A stretch of DNA of 64,000 bases. Source: Crossaster papposus. Lineage: Eukaryota; Echinodermata; Asteroidea; Velatida; Solasteridae. The notes below the pieces were generated by a model. It saw only the letters and a program-made list of their open reading frames with translations, searched no databases and was not told where the DNA came from. Below, one piece after another: positions 39,401 through 51,200 of the stretch (within the stretch, counting starts at the first letter, position 1; the number at the start of each line of letters is the position of its first letter). Position numbers and translations under genes: made by a program. Location of the stretch: NCBI GenBank assembly GCA_037893245.1, contig JBAIAA010000350.1, positions 434,001-498,000 of the forward strand, read 5' to 3'.

Positions 39401-42260
39401 CACTCACTCACTCGAACACTCACGGATGCATCTCAGAGATTCATGTTTGGACATTTTTATCAGGAGTTGGGTTGTTATTCACGCTTGGTGCGCACAAACG
39501 TGCGAACAACACGCGCGCATGCGTGGACGCTAATATTAGTCGGTTCACCGCGTGACGTGCGCGTAGCTGAAATCGGCTGATTGAGAATGCGTCCTGATTG
39601 CCGATTGTGGTCGCAATTGAAATTGAAATTTTGAATTGATATCGCTACCGTGTAATATTGTTTTTTATCGGAACATACATGTACATGGTTCAGAGCTAAC
39701 ATTTCATCAGGTTATCTGTCAAGCACCTTTAAAAAAAAGAAGATTTTGAGCACTTTTGCTGCTTCAAACGATAATAACGCACAACTGAGAAATGGTATAC
39801 AATCCAATAAAGAAATGCTTTATAGTTTTGTAAAACTGTATCCTTGCTTAACCAGTTCGCGCCGGGATTATTTTAACATCACCGAGCCGAGGGGCGGGAT
39901 TATTTTTAACTAAATTTGATCCGAAGCGGGTACAGGCCGATAGTGCCGGGAAGCACACCCACGCATTTCCGGCCTTGCTTGCTGCTGACAGACATTTCCG
40001 AACTTAAACTTGGCGTGTTTATGCGTCGTCCGTTTTGAATTTGGGGAAAACTTTGCGTTTATATACGTCATCCGGCGCGAACTGGTTAAAGCCTGGTTCA
40101 TAGTCGGCACAAAAAGCGATCGTGAATTTGTGTTGTCACAGAAAATTGTTGTGCTGCAAAAGTTGACCAAAACTCAACTCCGGCGAACGTTCGCAGCGAA
40201 TGCTTTGTGACGTAAACTTTGTATCGCATTCACCGAATTAGCCTTTAAAAATCTAGATTTCCAAAAGCTTTTTTTCTTATTTGTTGTTGTTGTTCTCCTT
40301 TGCGCAGATACACCTGTCAGGAGCGTATCAGCACGTTGTACACCGTTGTGGCTACGAGCAAGGATTATGAGGTATACTTCACCAGCACCAACCCCCAGGT
40401 GCTTCGCTTCCACCTGCTGAACTCAGACGACAGCCAGGCCGTCGTGCTGGGCATCTGGTACGCCAACCCACAGCGTCTGGATGTCTACTATAAGGTGAGT
40501 AGCAAGAGGTAGTATACAAATATTATACCAGTATACAGATATTATACCAGTATACAGATATTATACCAGTATACAGATATTATACCAGTATACAAATATT
40601 ATACCAGTATACAAATATTATACCAGTATACAAATATTATACCAGTATACAAATATTATACCAGTATACAGATATTATACCAGTATACAGATATTATACC
40701 AGTATACAGATATTATACCAGTATACAGATATTATACCAGTATACAAATATTATACTAGTATACAAATATTGAGTGGCTTGGAGTGGAATAGGAGGAATA
40801 TTTTGCTCACTACATACAATTCTGATGAAGCAATGCATCTTGCTTAGTGAGTAGCTCTAAATGCGAGTTGTTTTCTTGTTTTTTGTTATTTGTTGTTACA
40901 TAAAGCCATTTTGTTTTTGCTGTTAACCAAAGAGATACTATTTCTCCTCTCTGTTGCTAAGAATCTCTACGTGACTCCCACCAACGCCGATTACAGCACC
41001 GGAGAGTTGACCTTGAAGGCCAAGGACCCGTTCCTGCCTGCCAACCAGTACAACCCCTCCGTCAGCTCCAGCGTCCACGGCGAGAACTACTTCGAACGGG
41101 ACACCCAGACGCTGTGGGTCCTCGTCCGGGGACCGGAGCCGGTGGAGATTCGCACCACCGCCGTCATCGTGGTCACGTTCGGCGTGCCGGCGATCGGGGT
41201 GGACGACTTCTACGAGGATGCCAATCTGATCACCAATCTGGCGGCTCTGCTGAAGGTGGACCCGTCGCAGATCCGGGTGGTGAATGTCGTTAGCGAGTCA
41301 TCGCGCCGCCGCCGCCGTGCCGTGAGCGAAGAGGCCGAGGTGACGGTGGAGATTGGCCCCCAGCCAGTGATGATCGTGGTGTCGCCCGGGTCGGATACTG
41401 CCAACGAGACTAACTCGGATGCGACTACACCTGCCCCATCAAGCAGCCCAAGTATGTATCCCCTTCACCTATGTAGCCACTTCATAAAAGGCTTCTTTCC
41501 TTGAGACATTCACGTTCGACAGAAGCCACGCTATGCATGCACTCACACATTACACACTTGGGTTTACCTCACCTACGGACTGTGGACATTCCTTTGTCTT
41601 GGTGTAGTTAACAAACGTTGACTAAATACTCATTTTTCTCGCTTCTCAAAAACAAATTTAACCTCAAATGTTGATTCTGGGCCTCTCAGCTGTTCCTTCT
41701 ATCTTTTCTATATATAACCCTAACCCGTTTTTCCTCTAACGTTCTTTTTCGGAGACTGAAAAACGGATTGTGAACCTGGGCAAGTCCACAAACCGGTACC
41801 TTTTTCCCGCATCGTGTGGACCTATATTGTTCAGAGGTCCACAGTGCGTATGCAAGACTAACTCTGGACACCAAGCACAAACAGCAACCTCACGTGGCTA
41901 ATCGGTCAAATTCCGTCTCGCGCCTTGAAACAACTGTTCATCTTAGCTTAGTCTTTTGTGTTTTGGTTTGTCACTGCATTCCCAGTGACGACGTTGTATA
42001 CGATTATAAATGAGATTTGATTCAGTACCCGATAGAGAGCTGGAGTGGTTGGCAACATTCTGCAACAAATATATCTGAATACAAATCGAACGAAAAAATA
42101 ATAAAAATTGCCCTAAAAGGCTTGACCTTCACCGTGTTTGACTAGCAGAAACTCATTTGCATATTGTAGCCTTGCTGCGTGAGGTCGCTTTTCGCTCTTC
42201 CTACCTTACTTCTTGTCGTCACCGGAAAGTGTTAATAAGAACACCCCCGCCCCCCCCCCC

Positions 42261-42294
<34 letters not shown>

Positions 42295-45200
42295 TAGTCA
42301 GTTTCTCTCTCTACAGTTTATTTTAAACAGTTGGACTTGAGGCGAATTTCTTAAAAAATGGTTGTGACATAAAATTCACTTCATATAAACTGCAAGGGAA
42401 ACGGCCGGCCTTGCGGGATCCATTTAGACAGGGTGCCGTGTGTCTGGGGGATCCTTCGTGGCCCGCCTCCAACGGGATTATCCTGGAAAACTGCCTAGAA
42501 TCAGTTTATCGTTATACTTCTATACAATGGTTCTTTCATTCTTTTGAAACGTTCTCATTCTTTTCCTGTGTGATAATTGTTTCTTCTGACTGACTCCAAG
42601 TTTATATATTCTCCACAGTTCACTTGATTGTTTTTTATTACTACCTATTGTCTTATACTTGTACACATTCCCACCGTGAATATGGCCACTGATGCCGGTA
42701 CGGCGTTAAACCTAAAACTCACTCACTCACTCATATAAACTGTGCCTTATTTTATTATTAACAGCGATGGCACCGGGCGCCTCCTTGGACTTTGATCAGC
42801 TGTTGGAGATTCAGGAGGTGCTCGCGGACACGATGCAGTCAGGCGGCCTCAGCGATGCCCTGAACATCACCGTGACCTCCTTGCTGATGACCGACCCCGT
42901 GCCAGAGGTCGTTGACCCGACCCACGGCATGCGGGCCACCAACGAGACGGGTGGGAGTAGCGAGGTGCCCGACGGGACCAAGACGTAAGAGCAAAGCGGA
43001 AATGTTTCTCTTTTTTGTTCATTTTGTTCTTTGTACGTAAGTATGCTTTTAGAAATGTGAGGGGTTCTGGCAAAACTTGAGACAGAACTTTGCAGAGGTT
43101 TAAGTAAGGGTTCTCAGGTATTAGAAAAGAGGATAACATCCTCTTTACAATACTGTTTGTTGCACATCAATCGGACATTCCATTTACAAGTTATGGCTGT
43201 TTAAAGTTTCCATTTTATCAACATGTCGCAAAATTAAAAGGCCTTTGAATAAAGTCCGAAGTCTTCTGCTTTGCGGATTTTCCGCGAAAATCGCGGAATC
43301 GGCAAAATCGGCCCAAGAAAGCGGAAAACGCGGTTTTGAAGAAAGTTTGAAAAATGAACCAGGAAAAACTATCAAAATGACTGATAATGAGCAATCCGAG
43401 TGATTTTGATAAATAAGAAGAATGAAATCCTTCAAAATACATCGTAATAAATCATATTTACCCTCTACAATATCATCCAATATGTGAAAATTATCGCGTA
43501 AAAGCCATGTCGAAAGTTGAAACAGTGACAACTGATACGTTCACGATCGATCGAGCAAGGCTTGTTGTTGTACTAACTACCACTGCATGTAGTGTAGTAA
43601 CTAGCATTGCACAACACATCGTAGTCAGTGTTTGTCTCGTGCAGCCCATTCGCGGTATTATTCCACTGCTGTGTGGAGTATGTGCATTCATTCACCGTTA
43701 CCATGTCGACCGCTTGTAGCTGTGTAGCAGTAGTGTGCGGTCACTGCCTACATAGTACATGTACAACATGACCACAGCATTATAAACATACATTGCATGC
43801 AGTGATTGTGCATACATTGCACGCAGTGCTAGCTTGTGCCTTGCCGGCCGGCCGTACGCGTACTATACTGTTCGTGTATCGCCACTATCGGTTAATATTT
43901 GTACCGCTGGACTGTCTAAATTATTTTAAAATCTGGAGGAAGCCTAATTCAAGAAAGCAGAAGAAAACGGATTTTGTGAATTATAAAGCAGAAGAAAGCA
44001 GAATTTAGCATTTATAAAGCAGAAGACTTCGGACTTTACCTTTGAAGTTTCAAATTTTGTGCATTTGATATATAAAAAGTCCAAATAATTTTTTTGTAAA
44101 TACTTTTATTGCACTTCTTCCATACTATTTCTTAATAAAAATATAGTTAGCAGGCAAACCAAAGATTACCCATATAAATAAATCTTAAAATACAGTTTAA
44201 AGTTCGCATTTATCATTATATATTTGTACACATTCATTTAGTCTCTGAAGAAGATCTTGTTAAGATCGAAATATTAGGCCCTCTTAACTTATTTGATTTA
44301 TCATTATGTTGAGAAAAGGGCCTTCGAAGTTTTGAGTTTGGTAGGCTACATGTGATATATGGGAAAATGCCAATTGTATTAATTAAAAACACTTATATTT
44401 CACTACTTCCATACTATTTCTGAACACTACTATACTATCTCTTGCGGGCGAGGGTGATATTAAAGATTGCGTATTGAGGTTTTTCTGAGGTTTTCAGGCG
44501 AGACGTGCGGTTCAAGAACTGCCTCGTTTGAAGAAAAATATGTGAAAGATCGAGAACCAACTTTTTTAGTTTGGATTCCACAGATACGACGAGGTGCAGA
44601 AGGAAGAAGAGGAGAATGCTAACTTGGACGTGCAGGTTGAGTATCGCGAGCCGGTCGGTCTGAGGGTTCACATCCAGCCTGACGGAGCCAGGGAAGGGGC
44701 AGTCCTGACCCAACAGCCGGCAGTATATGCGGTGGATGGCCTGGTGAGTGGAATAATGCAAATCTCATCTTAGTCCCCGGACCCAACAAACTATTTATCA
44801 TGCACAAACTAATACCAGAAAAAGGCACTTGGATATAGCGCAGACCTCCGTCTCAACCACAAAAACGTGCTCTAACGTTACCGGTTGTCTAATACAGAGC
44901 CATCAATAGGCAAATGCCGCCACCTCTAAAACTGTACCTTCTTCTCATTGTCTTCTCTCTACAGGTTTTTCAGGCTTACGAGCTACAGTGTCTAGGGTAC
45001 TTTGGAGGGATCATTGGTTTAATTTCCAGGAAGAATTTATAATAATAATATTTTGCTTTTAAAGGGTGGAATAATCCCACGGCTCGGGGCTCCGTCAAGC
45101 CCCTGGAAGCTCACGGCAACGATCAGCTCCTCCACCCCAAACGCCGGCGCCGTCCGGCTCACGGGCAACGCGACGGTGCCGTTCGACGGCAGCTTCGCCA

Positions 45201-48200
45201 ACTTCACGGACCTTGCCATCGCGGCCCAGACCGCGGGGGTCATCCTGGACTTCCGCATCACCTCGCCCAACACCTCCAGCCTGGTGGTCACCGCTGAGCC
45301 CTTCGACGTGGCCGTCCGGCCGTACTACCTGGTCGCGGCATCCGTGCCGGACTCATCCTACGTGAAAGCTGCATTTGAAGTGATCGTTGAACTGAGAGAT
45401 GAAATCACCATGGCACTCCCACAGAACCTGTCTTCAAAGGTGAGACTAGATCAGAGACAAGTTTAAGAGACGGGCCTAATTCTTTTCCTGAACATTTAGT
45501 TGCACCTTCAAATTTGTCTCTAGGATTTTTTTTAACTTATAGAGTTTATATCAACATTGGTCCACATTTGGCATCAGGAAAATTTAAGTGCCATAACTTG
45601 AGGTCAAATTGCAGAGAAAGTCAATTAGATTTTGACATGTTAATTGTATTTTAAACCGAGAATTAATTGCAATTTTATGGGGGTAGAGTTTTCGCTTGTA
45701 TTTCCAACATTTCTGCACTTGTTCAAATTAGCATAATGTTAGTATTAGCGTGTGGTTTGGAACAAGATTTGCCAACAATGACTTGAACTTTAGACAGAAA
45801 TTGCCCATAACTGTCCGTTGCCCGTTTTACCAAGTCAAGGCTTAGTTTATGAGTTTGTCCTGATTTTAAATTTATACGATTCCACCTCAGGGGCTCGAGT
45901 GGCACGCCACGATCTCCCTCAGCATGCCCACCAACTACCGAGGTCAACTGCTGGGTCAGCTGGAGACGACCTTTGACCTTGCGACCTCACATGCCCGCTT
46001 TGCCAACCTGTCTGTCGACGCAGCCGGAGTAAGCTACATTCTCATGGTTAGCGTGGACACCGTTCCAGCTAGCTCCTACCAGCTCGGCCTGACCCTAGAC
46101 CCCTTTGACGTGGTCGACCCGGGGACGGTCAACATGACGGGCCCAACGCGAAGACTGGTCCTGCGGTTCTCGGCAGACTACGACACAGTGGTCGCGGGCA
46201 GAGAGGACCTCCTGAAGATCAACTTCCTGAACTACATCAACGGCAGATACGCCGGCGTGGCCATCGGCGAAGTTTTGATCGAGAGAGGTATGAACGGAAT
46301 CGGAAACTCTCTGGCTCTTCTCGTCTAATTTAGGTTTAACAATTTCTTCGGCTGTGTCCTCTCTTGGTTCTGCAAAAGCAGATCCGAAACAAATTCTTGT
46401 CGATTTCGGAGATATTATTTTTCAACTCTTTCTTCATCATTTAGAAAAAAAAAAATGAAAAATAGAAGTAAAACCATAAAAAAGAAAATATTGAAATGTA
46501 GCTGCCGAATTTTACCAGGATGCCAAAGTTACCCCATTTTACAGTAGCCTTCAGCATCCATTTCAAGGAAGTTGCCTCCATTCCTTGGATATACACTTTT
46601 TGAAATGCACCCCTGGTTCCTCCAGAAATGAAACAACCCTTCCTTATCCTTTCTTCTTCTTCCAAAACCTTCCACAGGGTCCGTCCTGATCTCCTTTGAC
46701 ATGCAAGGCGACGTGGACGTGGCCGTGGACAAGCTGTGGACGGAGGTCCAGGGAGGTCGCTTCAGCTTGGAGTTTGACGGCCGTACCCTGGAGGCCGAGC
46801 CGTACCTCCTGGTAGATGGGGGAGAGTACGGTGTGCCCACGACGTCGGTGAGTGTCTGAGCAGTAGCGCGTCTTGCAGAGTTATAACGGAGTCTGTATAG
46901 GGCTGGGCCAACAAATGTTCATGTACAGTTGTAATGACTCGAGTCAATAACTTGACTCGAGTCGGCATTTTTGTACCACTTTCCGGACGCCGTCGTTTTT
47001 TTAAATTGTTGCGCAGCGTAAAATGCCGCGCAACTTGCGCAATGGGTTAAAGCGCAAGGGGACTTATGCCATCGCACGTAGTTTTGTGAAATTTGCTGCA
47101 GGTAACATATGTGTCTCTTTTGTAGTTTTTGTTGACATTTTTCTCTTTGCTTTGTTTTTATATTGTCAGGAACCGCCCGCGGCCTTCCCGATCTGGGCCA
47201 TTGCTGTGATAGTTGTGGTCGTCTTGTTGGTGCTAGTAATTGTCGTTCTTGTTGTCTTCAAAATTTGCTGCAAAAGAGGTAAGTTTTTCTCCACGTTTTC
47301 CCCCCTCCCCCCCCCCCCCCCCCCCCTCACCCCTCTCCCCACCACCGAAAAAAAAATCAGACTTCTTTATAAGAAAATACTTCAGAAATTAACAATAATA
47401 GTTACTCAAGGTTGATTCCAGTTAAATGTTTTATTCAAAACATTGACTCCTTCGTGCCACGGACTTATGAATTACTCCTTGAAAAGGCCACCCATCCCGA
47501 GATGTGTAGACATCTCTTCGTTCTTTTGTACAAAATGTGTGGACTGTTCAAAAACTAGTTTCAAAGTGCTCCTACTTCAACCACAATTACTTTCCTGGGT
47601 TGAAATTTGGCTAAATGTACTCTATATTTATACCCTTACAAAAACACACAGCTTTACCTTACATACGTACTGTGGACATTCCTTTGTCTTCGTGTAGTTA
47701 AAAAACGTTGACTAAATACTCATTTTTCTCGCTTCCCCAAAACAAATTTATCCTCAAATTTTGATTCTGGGCCTCTCAGCTGTTTCTTCTATCTTTTCTA
47801 TATATAACCCTAACCCGTTTTTCCTCTAGCGCTCTTTTTTGGAGACTGAAAAACGGATTGTGGACCTGGGCAAGTCCACAAACCGTAACCTCTTCCCTCA
47901 TCGTGTGGACCTATATTGTTCGGAGGTCCACAGTGCGTATGCAAGACTAACTCACTAACCCTAACCCTAGTTTTTGAGTAAATTCATATATCTATTTCGT
48001 GAAAACCCTGTGGAGACCTTTTCATCTAGATAGAAATTGCCCTGTGGAGATCTTTTGACTCCCATTGTCTCCATTGTGTTCAGTTCTCCACAGGGTACCG
48101 AATTTAGAAACCTTTTAACCAACGCACACAATTTTTCTAACAGTAGTTTTTGAGTATGAGTATGTATTTCGTGAAAACCTTGCGGAGACCGTTTCATCTA

Positions 48201-51200
48201 TAGAAATATACCCTGTGGAGACCTTTTCACTTCCACTGTATTCAGGTCTCCACAGAGTACCCAATTTAGAAACCTTTTAAATAACGCACGCTGCAACCTT
48301 CCTTGCGGAGCCTTCCATTTTTAACTCGCCTCTTCAACCAATTCACAGACAAAAAGACGGCTCTCAACGAGGAGGCGCCACTTGCCCAGGAGAATTTCAA
48401 ACTGAAGGATTTTGAAAGATCCGGCTCCTTCAGCAACCCCCTACTCAGGCTGAACAACGAACCCGATGCGTAAGTCTTAAGGCCAGTTCATCTTTCACGG
48501 CTAAAAGCGAGTGCAATACAAATTCGACGTTGCTAGCATTCGCTGCGAAAAAATCGCCGGAGTTAAAATGTGCTCAACCTATGCGAGTTTGCAACACAAA
48601 AAGTCGCTGCGACGCCACAAAATTGCATTCGTGTTCGCTTTCGTGCTGAGTATGATCTGAGCCTTTAAAACAAAAAAGTGATTAAACGTTTGTAGCGATT
48701 CGTCTATATCTCACAGTAATCCAAGTTATTTGACTTAAAGGGATCGTATACATTTGGTAATTGGAACCCACTGTTTGTTTCAATCCTATATAGTTATAGA
48801 TATATACCATAAAACTAACCTGTACAAATTTCATTTCAAAAGGTGGTAGCGATTTTAAGATATTGCCGAAAATCTAGAGCGGTTATGTCCACGCAGGAAG
48901 AATCATAATCTGCATTGAAATACACACTCTGAGAATCGTCACTGCAGTAACGCTTCTCAGATTCCAATTTTTTTGGGATAAAAAGTGATATCTTGTTCCA
49001 TAACCGCAGTACTTCGAAGTGAAAAGTTTCTAAAAATGCATTATACTATCCAAAGCTGCTGTACTTCTTACCATGTAAGTTTTTATTGCCATTAATTTTT
49101 GGAGTAATTACCAAACGTATACGATCCCTTTAATAATTAAGTTCAATATTTAGACTTTGGCCCTTCACTGACTTATACTCAGTCTTAAGGGATTCTTTCA
49201 AAATAATCACTGACTCGGGTGTGACCTGAACCTACAACCTCCTGTTTTTTTAGTGCAGATGTCTTACAACTCGACCATCCGAGCTAGCCGGGGTCGGCTG
49301 GGGCTAATATCATGAAGCACCCAAATTTGCTTAGCACAAACAAGTCTTGCTCAGTAAAAAAACAGATTACCATGCAGCCAAAACTCCACTGCTTTTCATG
49401 CTAAGCAAAAACCAAGAATATTTATCACCTAAAAAATTTGGTTGCTAACCCTATATTTTTCTCCAAGGAAGAATGTTCGCGCTAAGCAATTTTTGTGTGC
49501 TAAGCAGCTCAGTGAATTTGGCCCCTGGCTGGTTTGAATCTGATTAGCTGGGTACTGCCAGTGGGACAACAATGAATATACAATGTGAATAAATGTCTCC
49601 CAACACAAAATCCATCTTATGAAACATTTGATATTTAAACATTTTTTGTGATTAAAATTATTTTGTAATTCAAATTTGTTTGCTACGTGAAGGTTCGATC
49701 CAACCGGCAGGGAGTCCCCCAACACGCCCAGACGCACCCCGGAGATTCAGGTGACCTCCCTCCCGCCTGGCTACAACGAGCCTACAGGGCAGGAGGAACG
49801 AAGTAAGTTTGAAGTCCAACATGGGGGGCCAGATCTTCTCTCTTTTTCAAAGGCCACATGCAAGTCACTTTGACTGGAACTAAAAAATAGACCTTTAAAC
49901 CGGTCGGTTTTGTCTAGTTTTTTGCCCTTCATGCATAATTCCAAAAACAATTTGAAGTCCAACATATTGGGCCGGGTCTTTTCTCCTTGTCAATAACTTG
50001 TGTTTGTGATTGCGTTTTGTTAACCAGTTCGCGCCGGACGATGTATATATACACGCAAAGTTTTCCCCAGATTAAAAACGGATGACGCATAAACACGTCA
50101 CAAGCAAGGCCGGAAATGTCTGTCAGCAACGAGCAAGGCCGGAAATGCGTGGGTGTGCTTCCCGGTACCATTGGCCTGAACCCGCCTTGGATCGAGTTTC
50201 GATAAAAATAATTTCGCGCCTCGGCTCGGTGATGTTAAAATAATCCCCACGCTAGCTGGTTAACATATTTTAATAATTGATCAAGATTGAAGTGTAATTT
50301 CTTTTCTATTTTTTTTATTTGGCCCGCAGTGCTAGAAGACCGTGTCAAGATGATGGTGATGGTCAAGAACTCCGACGGCACCTTTCAGAAGCTGGGTGCG
50401 GTCGAGGCCAACAAGGTGGGCACGGCCCGAGCCCTGCGGGACGACATTAAGCGCGTCCTGCCGGGCAAGCTGAAAGACAACAAGTTCATCTTGCTGGACG
50501 AGACGCATAGCGACATCGACGGGGCTCGGGAGAAAAAGGCTATGCTGTCCGAGATCTACCCCTCGGACTGCGTGCTCATGCGTTGGGTCAAAGAACAGGG
50601 TGAGTGAAAGGGAGGGCTAGGTTTATAATTTAACCAGTTCGCGCCGGGATTATTTTAACATCACCGAGCTGAGAGGCGGGATTATTTTTAACGAAACTCG
50701 ATCCGAAGCGGGTTCAGGCCGATAGTGCCGGGAAGCACACCCACGCATGTCCGGCCTTGCTCGCTGCTGACAGACATTTCCAAACTTGAACTTGGCGTGT
50801 TTATGCGTCATCCGTTTTTAATTTGGGGAAAACTTTGCGTTTTTATACGTCATCCTGCGCGAACTGGTTAAAACCGTCTCTGCCCATATGGCTGAACTTG
50901 TCTGAAGTTGATGTACATTTTTTGAAGAGTACATTGTCAGTATTTTTCAAAGTCAATCAGATATTTCCTTGCGGCTTTTTGAAGATTGGGGTTTTAAAGG
51001 TATAGTATACCATTTGTCAGTTGTGCCGTATTTTATCGTTTGAAGCGGCAACAAATCTGAATCTAAAGAGTGAGGCTTGACAACATTTTAGCCCTGTGAA
51101 TGCTGCATATTCCGAGATTTTGATTTTGAACCAACTACAAATGGAAACAAATCCCAAAATGCGTCTTTGATGAGACGCATAATTGGACTTCTTTAGCCTT

